Shown here: positions 8,691-17,805 of the stretch, one piece after another | Layout of the letters: each line of letters begins with the position of its first letter | Position numbering within the stretch: position 1 is the first letter of the stretch | Assembly: GCA_944321165.1 (NCBI GenBank) | Contig: CALUKE010000012.1 | Coordinates: forward strand, 17,965 to 81,964 | Direction: 5' to 3' | Origin: an uncultured Odoribacter sp. | Lineage (GTDB): Bacteria; Bacteroidota; Bacteroidia; Bacteroidales; Marinifilaceae | DNA: 64,000 nucleotides | Translations under genes and position numbers: made by a program | Notes under the pieces: model-generated | Database searches by the model: none | Told to the model about the DNA's origin: nothing | The model's input: the letters and a program-made list of their open reading frames with translations, nothing else

Positions 8691-11141
8691 CTATTCTTTA
8701 AAATAAACCCGTTTGACCCGTTGAGAAACACCTGTCAATACCTCATAAGGAATCGTTCCCAGTTTCTCAGACAATTCGGTAACCAAAATATGTTTCCCGA
8801 ATATTTCCACTTCATCCCCCAGACAAGCCTCCGTATCGGTAATATCCACCATACAGGCATCCATACAAATATTTCCGACAATAGGAGCCCTTTCCCCCCG
8901 AACCCATACTTCTCCCACCCCCCGGCTCAAATGTCGATCAAGTCCATCCGCATACCCCACCGGAATAACTGCAATGCGGGAATCACGAGTCAATACTCCC
9001 TTCCGTCCATACCCAACCGTCTGGTCGGCTTTCACCTTCCGAATCGCCGCAATATAAGTCTTGAACGTACTGACCGGCCGTAAAGGAGCCCCCACGGCAC
9101 TGATGCCGTGCAAACCGATTCCCAGACGCACCATGTCAAAGGCATACTGTCCAAAACGTTCTATACCGGCAGAATTTAAAATATGCCGGAGGATACGATA
9201 ATCGAAATGTGACTGTATTTCATCCGTCATCTCTATAAAACGGTGAATCTGATATAACGTATAATCGTCATGTACAGCCTCATCACTCCCGGCCAAATGA
9301 GAAAACATGGAACGGATTACCACTCTCCGTTTCACCTTGAAAAACTCCCACAAGGCCGATAACTCTTCCGGATCTAAACCGGAACGGTTCATGCCGGTAT
9401 TCAATTTCAAATGCACCGGATATTTCTCTATTCCATGTTTCACCAATGCCCGGTCGAACGCTTCCAAAAGTTCGAGCGAATAAATCTCCGGTTCCAAATT
9501 AAATTCAATCATATGATCGAATGCCTCCGGCTCCGGATTCATAACACCGATCGGAATGGTAATCCCCGCAGCCCTTAATTCTACCCCTTCGTCCGCAAAA
9601 GCCACCATCAGGTAATTCACGCCCTGGTACTGCAATAAACTGGCCACTTCTCCAGATCCACTACCATAAGAAAAGGCCTTGACCATAACAGCAATCATCG
9701 TCTGAGGCGGCAGCAAAGAACGGAAATAATTCAGGTTATGTACCATCGCATCGAAATCCACCTCAAGTACAGTGGCATGTGACTGTTTTTGCAAAAAACC
9801 GGCAATATACTCAAAACGGAATTTTCGAGCACCCTTGATCAAAATAACCTGATTTTTAAAGCCCCCCCTATTCTCCTGCTTTAAAAAACTATCCGTATCC
9901 CGGTAAAAGCGACATTGAGGCAGTAAAAAATAAGGTTTATACCGATTCAATTTTTCACCTATACCGATAAACAAACTCACTTTCGCTTTCCGAAGCAACA
10001 TGGCCACTTCCCGATACAGTTTCTTTTCCTCCGTTCCCGTATCGATAAAATCAGACAAAATCACCACTTTTTCCCGTCCGGCATCCTGCATCGCCAATGT
10101 ATTCAACGCCAACTGAAAAGAGGCCGCATCGGAATTATAATAGTCATTGATCAATACACAATGATTGATACCATCCTTGATTTCCATCCGCATGGCAATA
10201 GGCTGTAATCCAGCCACCCGCTGATTGATGAAATCCGGAGATTTTCCTTGTAACAGCAACACACACACGGCATTCATACAATTCTCAAAAGCAGCCTCAT
10301 CCGGGAAAGGAATCGTCAGATCAAATATATGACCTTCATAACCTATTTCCAGTTGCCGTTCATGCGCATCCACTCTTTTCACCGTCACCCGCACCGGTAA
10401 ACCTTCTTCCTCCCCCCAAATCATTTTTTTCACTTCAGGAGCGACGGTGGAAGCAATATAATCCAAAGCCTCTCCAGCCCTTCCGATAATACAACGGCAC
10501 TCCCGGAACAAAAGAGCTTTCTCGGCCAATTTCTGTCGTCTCGACTCAAAATTTTCCCCATGAGCATCTCCCAGATGCGTAAAAATTCCGATTCCCGACT
10601 GAATCATTCGTTGCAGTTTCTCCATTTCACCAGGTTGTGAAATACCGGCTTCGATTATTGCCAAACGGGTTTGCGAATCCATCCCCATCAAAGAAAGAGG
10701 AACTCCAATCTGCGAATTGTAACTGCGAGGACTTCGATAAACACCCGGATCCTCAGACAAAAGCTGATACAACCATTCCTTAACGACAGTTTTCCCATTG
10801 CTGCCGGTGACGGCGATTACTTCCGCCGACAATCGGTGACGATACCAGGCGGCCAAACGTTGTAAAGCCGGCAACACTCTATCAACGACAAAAAAATTAG
10901 CCTCCAAACAAGAAGAAAATTCCGTTTTCATCTCCGCCACCACAAAATTTCTCACCCCCTGCTCATATAACTTCTTTACATAAGCATGTCCATCGTGATT
11001 GAGCCCTTTCATGGCAAAAAATAAAGTCGCTTCGGGTTTATTCACAGAACGACTGTCCACACTTACTTCCGTTATCTCAAAGTCTTTTACTTCACGGACT
11101 TTGGCATCTAACACACTTACAATTTCTTTACTGCTAAACAT
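8691..11141 (-). CDS. murF: Bifunctional UDP-MurNAc-tripeptide:D-Ala-D-Ala ligase / alanine racemase
   Basis: The product is about 816 residues and carries two complete enzymes, a fusion common in Bacteroidetes. The N-terminal MurF half has the Mur-ligase ATP motif VTGSNGKTVVKEW (about residue 112) and adds D-Ala-D-Ala to the UDP-MurNAc-tripeptide. The C-terminal half (from about residue 450) is a PLP-dependent alanine racemase with the lysine motif VMVKAFSYGSG, NTGMNRSGL and GYGRKG, plus the C-terminal segment VGNICMDACMVDIT. It supplies D-Ala for cell-wall synthesis. The frame opens at a TTG (11183); the ATG at 11141 (MFSSKEIVSVLDAK) is preferred. The cardiolipin synthase stop lies 55 bp upstream. 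Ddl, which joins two D-Ala, is encoded at 24898-25875. Confidence 0.96.
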   Translation of the reverse strand: MFSSKEIVSVLDAKVREVKDFEITEVSVDSRSVNKPEATLFFAMKGLNHDGHAYVKKLYEQGVRNFVVAEMKTEFSSCLEANFFVVDRVLPALQRLAAWYRHRLSAEVIAVTGSNGKTVVKEWLYQLLSEDPGVYRSPRSYNSQIGVPLSLMGMDSQTRLAIIEAGISQPGEMEKLQRMIQSGIGIFTHLGDAHGENFESRRQKLAEKALLFRECRCIIGRAGEALDYIASTVAPEVKKMIWGEEEGLPVRVTVKRVDAHERQLEIGYEGHIFDLTIPFPDEAAFENCMNAVCVLLLQGKSPDFINQRVAGLQPIAMRMEIKDGINHCVLINDYYNSDAASFQLALNTLAMQDAGREKVVILSDFIDTGTEEKKLYREVAMLLRKAKVSLFIGIGEKLNRYKPYFLLPQCRFYRDTDSFLKQENRGGFKNQVILIKGARKFRFEYIAGFLQKQSHATVLEVDFDAMVHNLNYFRSLLPPQTMIAVMVKAFSYGSGSGEVASLLQYQGVNYLMVAFADEGVELRAAGITIPIGVMNPEPEAFDHMIEFNLEPEIYSLELLEAFDRALVKHGIEKYPVHLKLNTGMNRSGLDPEELSALWEFFKVKRRVVIRSMFSHLAGSDEAVHDDYTLYQIHRFIEMTDEIQSHFDYRILRHILNSAGIERFGQYAFDMVRLGIGLHGISAVGAPLRPVSTFKTYIAAIRKVKADQTVGYGRKGVLTRDSRIAVIPVGYADGLDRHLSRGVGEVWVRGERAPIVGNICMDACMVDITDTEACLGDEVEIFGKHILVTELSEKLGTIPYEVLTGVSQRVKRVYFKE

Positions 11142-11195
11142 ACGCTTCGTTTCATTCACACGATATTGATATTCTATACTCAAATTTCTTTACAA

Positions 11196-12650
11196 TCACA
11201 ACAGCGGAGCAAACAAACGGGCAATGGATTCGCACACCTTATCCTGTTTGGATCTGAATTTCCATTGCTGAATGAATGCTTCCTTACTCTCTTTCAAATC
11301 TCTTAAAAAATCTCCCGCCAATTTCTTTACCACTTCCCGATCATATATAATGAGGCTCACCTCGAAATTCTGTTCAAAACTTCTCAAATCCATATTGGCC
11401 GACCCCACACTGGCCACAATACCATCCACAATGATCACCTTGCTGTGATTGATACCCGGTTGGAACCAATAAATCTTCACTCCAGCTTCCAACAACTCTT
11501 CCACATAAGAACGGGTACACCAGTGTGTCAACCGGGAATCCGACTTGTGCGGCAACAACAAACGCACATCCACACCACTCATTGCTGCCGTTTTCAAAGA
11601 ATTCAAGGTCGTCTCCCCGGGCATAAAATAAGGAGTAGAAATAAAAACATACCGTTTGGCCATATTGATCAACGTAAAATAGGCCTGTTGAATCGATGCC
11701 CAGTCGCTATCCGGTCCGGAAGTTACAGTCTGCACCACAACATTCCCGTCTGCCTGAAAATAAGGCAGATATTCATTTTTATTCAACAACAGTTCCTGGC
11801 GAACAAAATACCAATCGATTAAAAAAACCACCTGCAAAGAGGTCACCACTTCCCCCCATACTCTCAAATGAGTATCTCTCCAAATCCCGATACCGGGAAC
11901 TCCATCCATATAACGGTCGGCAATATTCAAACCACCCACCAAACCGATTTCTCCATCAATCACCGCGATTTTCCGGTGATTCCGATAATTGGCTTTGTTT
12001 GCCAGATGATGGAAACGTACCGGCAAAAACGGATATATCTGAATACCGGCTTTTCGAAGTTCCCGAATAAACTCCTTCGAAAGACTCCAAGAGCCGACAT
12101 CATCGTATATGATCCTTACCTCAACGCCCTCCGATGCCTTCTGAAGCAATATCTCCTTTAACTCGGTCGCCAGACGTCCTTCCCCAATGATATAATATTC
12201 CAAATGAATGAATTTCCGGGCATTTCTCAATGCATCAAATAAAGCGGGGAAAGTTTCTTCCCCATTGTTCAACACTTCCACCCGGTTGAAACGAGTCAGT
12301 AAAGCCTTGCTGTTGTTCAACAAAAGCGTCATCAGCTTACGCACCTCTATCGTTTCTCTTTTCTGTAGGAATTCAGACTTCCGGATCAGCTGCTTTTGGT
12401 CCTCGCTCATATACTGCAACCATTTCATGTCCCCCAGTCCTTTCATCGAAAATATCTTTTTTTTCCGATAGTTCACCCCAAAATAAAGATAAAAGAGAAA
12501 ACCGACCAAAGGAATGGTCACCAGTACAATAATCCAAGCCAAAGTACGTACCGGATTCCGATTTTCAAGGATCACATTGAAAATCACACTCACCACTGTC
12601 AATACATACAGAGCACTTAAAACATATATGACGATCTGCAACCAGGACAT
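11196..12650 (-). CDS. cls: Cardiolipin synthase (phospholipase D family)
   Basis: The product is about 484 residues. Two N-terminal membrane helices (IVIYVLSALYVLTVVSV and a second ending in GFLFYLYFG) precede two HKD catalytic modules. The first reads NHRKIAVIDGEIGLVGG and the second NHSKVIIVDGIVASVGS, each followed by the N/D residues usual in bacterial Cls. The enzyme condenses two phosphatidylglycerol molecules, or PG with a second phospholipid, to make cardiolipin at the inner membrane. The frame opens with TTG at 12662; the ATG at 12650 (MSWLQIVIYV) gives the normal N-terminus. It is probably in one unit with murF-alr. Confidence 0.93.
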   Translation of the reverse strand: MSWLQIVIYVLSALYVLTVVSVIFNVILENRNPVRTLAWIIVLVTIPLVGFLFYLYFGVNYRKKKIFSMKGLGDMKWLQYMSEDQKQLIRKSEFLQKRETIEVRKLMTLLLNNSKALLTRFNRVEVLNNGEETFPALFDALRNARKFIHLEYYIIGEGRLATELKEILLQKASEGVEVRIIYDDVGSWSLSKEFIRELRKAGIQIYPFLPVRFHHLANKANYRNHRKIAVIDGEIGLVGGLNIADRYMDGVPGIGIWRDTHLRVWGEVVTSLQVVFLIDWYFVRQELLLNKNEYLPYFQADGNVVVQTVTSGPDSDWASIQQAYFTLINMAKRYVFISTPYFMPGETTLNSLKTAAMSGVDVRLLLPHKSDSRLTHWCTRSYVEELLEAGVKIYWFQPGINHSKVIIVDGIVASVGSANMDLRSFEQNFEVSLIIYDREVVKKLAGDFLRDLKESKEAFIQQWKFRSKQDKVCESIARLFAPLL

Positions 12651-12708
12651 ATCAACGGTCAAAGGAAATTAAAATTCTCTGTTTTCAATTTTCAAGCTTC
12701 AAATACCT

Positions 12709-12716
12709 TATATTTG
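12709..12716 (+). promoter_or_regulatory. Putative -7 promoter element immediately before prmC
   Basis: TATATTTG matches TAnnTTTG and ends only four bases before the prmC ATG at 12721. If used, the transcript would have almost no leader. No convincing TTTG is seen 19 nt upstream, only a T-rich stretch. Confidence 0.45.
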
Positions 12717-12720
12717 TATT

Positions 12721-13566
12721 ATGAATACGATTCATCATTTATCCCAATACGCGTTGCAAGAATTAAAAGATTCATATTCTGCCAACGAAATTCAATGTAT
12801 CTGTAAAATCATTTACATGGATGTTTTCCATTTCACAAATATAGACATCCATCTCAGAAAAAACGAAATTTTAGAAGAAAGCTTTTTAAATAATTTTTTC
12901 GAAATTATCGGTCTATTAAAATGCGGACATCCGATTCAATATATACTCGGAGAGACGGAATTTGCCGGTCTCCGCTTCCGGCTGAATGCCGCTACACTGA
13001 TTCCGCGTCCGGAGACGGAAGAGCTGGTCTATTGGGTCAGAACCCACCTCAAAGCGGGCGACCGGCTGCTGGATATCGGATGTGGCAGCGGTTGCATCGG
13101 AATCGCCCTGGGACATTTATGCCCCGGTATCCGTCTGACGGGCATCGACATCTCTCCTGAAGCACTCGATATGGCCAGTCAAAATGCAGCGTACAATCGA
13201 GTAGACGGGGAATTCCTTTTAAGAGATATTCTGCATTCCGAAAAAGATGTCTGGAAAAACTACGAAGTCATTGTCAGCAATCCTCCCTATGTCCGGGAAT
13301 GTGAAAAAACAGACATGGACGCTCGGGTACTCGATCATGAACCCCACCGGGCCCTGTTCGTTCCGGACGAAGATCCTCTGCTCTTTTACCGGGAAATAGC
13401 CCGGTTCGGTCAGAGGTATCTGTCAGAAGAAGGCTTTCTGTTTTTCGAAATCAACGAAGCTTTCGGGCCTGCAGTCACCGATCTGTTACAACAACAAGGT
13501 TACCGGTCTGTCGAACTACGGAAAGATTTTTATGGAAAAGACCGAATGGTAAAAGGACAAAAATAA
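12721..13566 (+). CDS. prmC: Release factor glutamine N5-methyltransferase PrmC
   Basis: The product (281 residues) methylates the Gln of the GGQ motif in peptide-chain release factors RF1 and RF2. It has the helical N-terminal substrate domain and a class I SAM fold with DIGCGSGCIGIALG. The diagnostic catalytic motif NPPY lies at residues 187-190, and the C-terminal EINEAFG segment is also typical. Length matches the family. It is the first gene of a run continuing with recX three bases later. Transcription may start almost at the ATG. Confidence 0.95.
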   Translation: MNTIHHLSQYALQELKDSYSANEIQCICKIIYMDVFHFTNIDIHLRKNEILEESFLNNFFEIIGLLKCGHPIQYILGETEFAGLRFRLNAATLIPRPETEELVYWVRTHLKAGDRLLDIGCGSGCIGIALGHLCPGIRLTGIDISPEALDMASQNAAYNRVDGEFLLRDILHSEKDVWKNYEVIVSNPPYVRECEKTDMDARVLDHEPHRALFVPDEDPLLFYREIARFGQRYLSEEGFLFFEINEAFGPAVTDLLQQQGYRSVELRKDFYGKDRMVKGQK

Positions 13567-13569
13567 CCC

Positions 13570-14073
13570 ATGCCAGCAATGAAAAAAGAGAAAGCGTTAA
13601 ATATAGCCGCCGGCCTTTGCAGCAAAAAAGAACAGTGCAGTGATGAGATCCGGAGGAAACTGCAGAAATGGGAGCTAACCGAAACTGAAATCGAAGAAAT
13701 CCTGTGTTTTTTACAGAAGCATCAATTTATCGATGATACCCGCTACGCCCAGGCTTATGCAGAAGATAAATTTCGTTTCAACCACTGGGGCAAACAAAAA
13801 ATAGCCTTGATGTTACACCGTAAAAAAATCGATGCCGCAAGCATTGCCCAAGCATTGGAAAACTTGAATGAAGAAAATTATACAGAAGCCTGTCTGTCTC
13901 TATTGAAACAAAAAATGAAAATACTGCCAGCGGAAGATCCTTATCGACGCAGAGCCAAACTGATCCGCTTCGCCCTGGGACGCGGTTTCGATTACGAACT
14001 GATCCAACAATGCCTGACACAACTGTTCGAAAATCCGGAAGAAGCCGCAACAGAGATTGATTTTGAGGATTAA
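13570..14073 (+). CDS. recX: RecX-family regulatory protein
   Basis: The product (167 residues) resembles RecX, which modulates RecA filaments. Visible hallmarks are three helical repeats: CSSK-like [18 protein letters not shown], the motif [26 protein letters not shown], and a C-terminal repeat with [16 protein letters not shown]. The second repeat is the most conserved part of the family. It begins three bases after prmC. The start could be ATG 13570 or ATG 13579; the two differ by three residues. Confidence 0.9.
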   Translation: MPAMKKEKALNIAAGLCSKKEQCSDEIRRKLQKWELTETEIEEILCFLQKHQFIDDTRYAQAYAEDKFRFNHWGKQKIALMLHRKKIDAASIAQALENLNEENYTEACLSLLKQKMKILPAEDPYRRRAKLIRFALGRGFDYELIQQCLTQLFENPEEAATEIDFED

Positions 14074-14105
14074 TTTTTATAGTTTTGAACAAAAATTCGG
14101 ACCCT

Positions 14106-15488
14106 ATGTATCCTGTTCATCTATTTTTATTACAGCCAGCACTTTTCCCGAACCCGGATTTATATTTTACAAATCTCATCACTTCCTATACCGATACAGC
14201 CTCGCTCCGATACATGGCCAAAGAGGCCAAGGCCGCCTACCTTCTGCTGTATACCGGAAGCACTCCGATCGAACTTCATCCGCATGCCATCGAACGGATG
14301 TTGTCCATCGCCGAACATCAGGAAGCGGATCTGTTTTATTTTGATTATCAAGAAATCAAACAGGGGAAAAACATCGTCCATCCAACCATCGAATACCAAA
14401 GCGGCAGTCTCCGAGACGATTTTGATTTCGGCAGTCTGCTGCTTTTCCGAACATCAGGTTTTCAGAAAACAGTAAACGAAATCGATGTGGAATATCGGTA
14501 TGCGGCCCTGTATGCCTTGCGGTTAAGCATGGCTCGCCAGGGAAAGATCCTGCATGTACCGGAAGTTCTCTATACCATTCAGGAAAGCGATCCCCGCCGG
14601 TCCGGAGAAAAACAATTCGACTATGTCCATCCGAATAACCGGGCCGTTCAGATTGAAATGGAAGCCGCCTGCACCTCTCATCTGAAAGCCATCGGAGCCT
14701 GGCTCGCACCGGATTTTAAAAAGGTCCATCTACAAGCGGACGGATTTCCCGTAGAAGCCTCCGTTATTATTCCTGTAAAAAATCGTGTCCGTACCATTGC
14801 CGATGCCATTGAATCGGCTTGTCAACAACAAACCGGTTTCCCCTTCAATGTCATCGTGGTCGACAATCACTCGGATGACGGCACTGCCGCCATTCTCCAA
14901 GGTTTAAGTCAAATATATCCGAACCTGATTCATCACATTCCCAACAGCCTGCACCTGGGCATTGGAGGATGCTGGAACGAAGCCGCGTTTTTACCGGTTT
15001 GTGGAAAATTTGTCGTACAACTGGATAGCGACGACCTGTATGCAGACACGGGAGTATTACAACGCATCGTCGATACTTTTTACCGGGAATCATGCGCCAT
15101 GGTGATCGGCAGTTACCGCATGGTCAATTTCAAACTGGAAGAAATTCCACCGGGAGTCATCGATCACCGGGAATGGACCCCCGACAACGGTCGCAACAAC
15201 GCTTTGCGTATCAACGGTCTCGGTGCGCCTCGAGCTTTTTATACGCCTTTATTGAGAAACATCCGCTTTCCCAATGTCAGTTATGGAGAAGATTATGCAA
15301 CAGCACTGGCCCTCTCCCGGGAATACCCCATCGCCCGGATCTATGAGCCGCTTTACCTGTGCAGACGCTGGGAAGAGAATTCTGATCATGACCTGGACAT
15401 TCCCCGCTTGAATGCCTACAATTTTTACAAAGATAAAATCAGGACCCTGGAAATTCAGGCCAGAATTTCGATGAACCGTCGGAAATAA
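14106..15488 (+). CDS. Family 2 glycosyltransferase with degenerate N-terminal copy
   Basis: The product is about 460 residues. The C-terminal half is a normal GT-A domain: [30 protein letters not shown], and the metal-binding DxD in QLDSDDLY. The N-terminal 200 residues look like a second GT2-type fold that retains FYFDYQE but no obvious catalytic DxD. A TTG opens the frame at 14085; the ATG at 14106 ([10 protein letters not shown]) is the better start. It stands in a tight run with a DUF4922 protein, a SpoIID/LytB protein and an AmpG-like transporter, a grouping I recall as recurrent in Bacteroidales. This suggests a role with cell-wall sugars, but acceptor and donor are unknown. Confidence 0.85.
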   Translation: MYPVHLFLLQPALFPNPDLYFTNLITSYTDTASLRYMAKEAKAAYLLLYTGSTPIELHPHAIERMLSIAEHQEADLFYFDYQEIKQGKNIVHPTIEYQSGSLRDDFDFGSLLLFRTSGFQKTVNEIDVEYRYAALYALRLSMARQGKILHVPEVLYTIQESDPRRSGEKQFDYVHPNNRAVQIEMEAACTSHLKAIGAWLAPDFKKVHLQADGFPVEASVIIPVKNRVRTIADAIESACQQQTGFPFNVIVVDNHSDDGTAAILQGLSQIYPNLIHHIPNSLHLGIGGCWNEAAFLPVCGKFVVQLDSDDLYADTGVLQRIVDTFYRESCAMVIGSYRMVNFKLEEIPPGVIDHREWTPDNGRNNALRINGLGAPRAFYTPLLRNIRFPNVSYGEDYATALALSREYPIARIYEPLYLCRRWEENSDHDLDIPRLNAYNFYKDKIRTLEIQARISMNRRK

Positions 15489-15500
15489 AATTTTCATCTC

Positions 15501-16481
15501 ATGAAAAATCAAGCATTACAACAATTATATATCCGTCAGCTTCAGGAATTCGAATTAGCCCGACAGAATTACGAAGGGCTGAAACAGGTGCAAGTCCGGG
15601 AAATCCCGTGGGAACATTTTCATCTTCGGATACAGTACAACCCGGCCCGTATGATTTCCACCAATGCCAAAACAGACCGACAATCCCTGGAAAGTCGCCC
15701 CTGTTTTTTATGCGCCTCTCACATGCCGACGGCGCAAAAAGGACTTCCCTACCTGGATCGTTACCACCTCTTTGTCAATCCCTATCCGATTTTTGAACGT
15801 CATTTCACCATTCCGTCCGACCGGCATTTACCGCAACGCCTGGAAGGACGATTAAAGGATTTTCTGGCCTTGAGTTTCGATTTTCCGGAGTTTACTCTTT
15901 TTTATAACGGTCCCCGTTGTGGAGCATCCGCACCGGATCATTTTCATTTTCAAATGGCTCCGCGCCACCACATGCCTCTGGAAGAAGATGTAGAAAACGA
16001 TTCCATCCGACATCCACTCCTTCGGGATGATTATTATTCGATTTTTACCCTGACGGACTATCTCCGGCCAGTCATTGTCCTCCGGGCATCCGATGCGCTA
16101 ATCCTTACGGAATTATTCCGACAGACCCAGCAAATCATCGGCCAAACCATTCCCTTTGAAGAAGAACCGATGATCAATTTACTGGGATGGTTTGACAACT
16201 GCCAGTGGACCGTCTGTATTTTTCCGCGTCGCACCCTCCGTCCCTGGCAATTCCATGCCGACGGTGCAGAAAAGGTGCTGTTCAGTCCGGGATGTGTCGA
16301 CATGGCCGGTCTGATCATTGCCCCCCGGGAAGAAGATTTTTACAAATATTCGACAGAGCTGCTGACCGATTTGTTCGCACAGGTCTCGATAGCCCCGACG
16401 GACTGGGACATCATTCAACAGCGTTTGAAACATCTTGTACCTTTTCAACCATTACCTGAAGCAACCGAACCCCATGATTAA
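15501..16481 (+). CDS. DUF4922 protein, HIT/GalT-like nucleotidyltransferase or phosphorylase fold
   Basis: The product (326 residues) matches DUF4922. Two motifs place it in the HIT/GalT/Ap4A-phosphorylase superfamily. RPCFLCASHMP resembles the Cys-x2-Cys zinc-site segment of GalT. GASAPDHFHFQ carries the HxHxQ-type active site in which the middle His attacks a nucleotide phosphate. Members of this fold transfer nucleotides to sugar phosphates or phosphorolyse NDP-sugars, so a sugar-nucleotide activity is inferred. The substrate is not known. It lies 12 bp after the glycosyltransferase and overlaps the SpoIID gene by 8 bp, so co-expression is very likely. Confidence 0.8.
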   Translation: MKNQALQQLYIRQLQEFELARQNYEGLKQVQVREIPWEHFHLRIQYNPARMISTNAKTDRQSLESRPCFLCASHMPTAQKGLPYLDRYHLFVNPYPIFERHFTIPSDRHLPQRLEGRLKDFLALSFDFPEFTLFYNGPRCGASAPDHFHFQMAPRHHMPLEEDVENDSIRHPLLRDDYYSIFTLTDYLRPVIVLRASDALILTELFRQTQQIIGQTIPFEEEPMINLLGWFDNCQWTVCIFPRRTLRPWQFHADGAEKVLFSPGCVDMAGLIIAPREEDFYKYSTELLTDLFAQVSIAPTDWDIIQQRLKHLVPFQPLPEATEPHD

Positions 16482-17805
16482 CTCAGCATCATACAGCATC
16501 ATGCCCCAGTTGGAAGTAGGCATCCTCTTCGCAAACGAAATCCGTTTCCGGCTAAACGGCCGGTTTACCTGTCTGGAAAACGGCCGATCATATAGCGGTT
16601 CCTGCCGTATCCTCCGAAATAGAGAAGGATATTGTCTAATACAGGCAGCACGACAAGAAAATGTCAGTCTACCCATAACTTTCCAAGCAGAAAATAGCGA
16701 AATCTCCGATTTCGATCTGACCGATGTCGTTATCGGCATTGATTTCCACTGGGAACGCAAGGAAAATCAGAAATTCAAGGGAGCTCTGAAAATCATAGAC
16801 GAAGGGAAACACCTGACAGCCATCAACATCCTGCCCCTGGAAGAGTATCTGCTCAGTGTCATCTCTTCCGAAATGAGTGCCACCTCCTCGCTCGAGTTCC
16901 TGAAAGCCCATGCTGTAATCTCCCGAAGCTGGCTGTTGGCCCAACTTTACAAATCCAGCCATCTGACAAAAGCATATTCCTCCTGTCAGGAGAGTCCGGA
17001 GGAATACATCCGTTGGTATGACCGGGAAGATCATGCACACTTTGATGTATGCGCCGACGATCATTGTCAGCGTTATCAGGGCATCAGCAAGGCATATACC
17101 CCCGCCGTACAAAAAGCGCTGGAAGCCACTCGCGGAGAGGTACTGACTTATGCAGGCGAAATTTGCGACGCCCGTTTTTCCAAATGCTGTGGAGGAGTCA
17201 CAGAACGCTTTGAAAACACCTGGGAACCAGTCGTTCATCCCTATCTCGACCGGGTTTACGATGCTGCGGATCCGACAGATTGCAGTGACTTGCGGGACGA
17301 ACAGGCCGCCCGCCAATGGATTCTCTCCTCTCCACCGGTTTTCTGCAATACCGACGACCAAGAAATTTTATCCCAGATACTCCATGATTACGATCAGGAG
17401 ACCCGACATTTCTTCCGCTGGCAAGTCCGCTATACACGCCAGGAACTTTCCGAATTGGTCCATCGCAAACTCGGCATCGATTTCGGAGAAATACAAGAGA
17501 TTCTCCCCATCGAAAGAGGAGTATCCGGCAGATTGATACGAGTAAAAATCATCGGGACAAAAAAATCCTTGATCATCGGCAAAGAACTGCTCATTCGAAA
17601 AGCCTTTTCCGAGACACACCTGTACAGTTCGGCTTTTATCGTCGATACAAAGGGAGATGAAATCATCTTTCACGGCGCGGGTTGGGGACATGGAGTCGGG
17701 CTTTGTCAAATAGGAGCAGCCGTCATGGGAGCCCGTGGTTATGACTACCAGACCATTCTGCAACATTATTTCAAAGGATGCAAACTTGTAAAACTGTATG
17801 AATAA
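16474..17805 (+). CDS. SpoIID/LytB-domain protein
   Basis: The product is about 443 residues. In spore-formers SpoIID is a lytic transglycosylase acting on stem-free glycan, and LytB domains modify amidase activity. This organism is not a spore-former, so a role in cell-wall turnover is inferred. Family segments include LPLEEYLLSVISSEM, AHAVISRSWLL, and the C-terminal GWGHGVGLCQIGA signature. The frame extends back to 16435, but the ATG at 16474 (MINSASYSIMP) forms an 8-nt ATGATTAA overlap with the previous stop and is preferred. No classical signal peptide is visible at this start, which is unusual for an enzyme meant to reach the wall. Confidence 0.88.
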   Translation: MINSASYSIMPQLEVGILFANEIRFRLNGRFTCLENGRSYSGSCRILRNREGYCLIQAARQENVSLPITFQAENSEISDFDLTDVVIGIDFHWERKENQKFKGALKIIDEGKHLTAINILPLEEYLLSVISSEMSATSSLEFLKAHAVISRSWLLAQLYKSSHLTKAYSSCQESPEEYIRWYDREDHAHFDVCADDHCQRYQGISKAYTPAVQKALEATRGEVLTYAGEICDARFSKCCGGVTERFENTWEPVVHPYLDRVYDAADPTDCSDLRDEQAARQWILSSPPVFCNTDDQEILSQILHDYDQETRHFFRWQVRYTRQELSELVHRKLGIDFGEIQEILPIERGVSGRLIRVKIIGTKKSLIIGKELLIRKAFSETHLYSSAFIVDTKGDEIIFHGAGWGHGVGLCQIGAAVMGARGYDYQTILQHYFKGCKLVKLYE

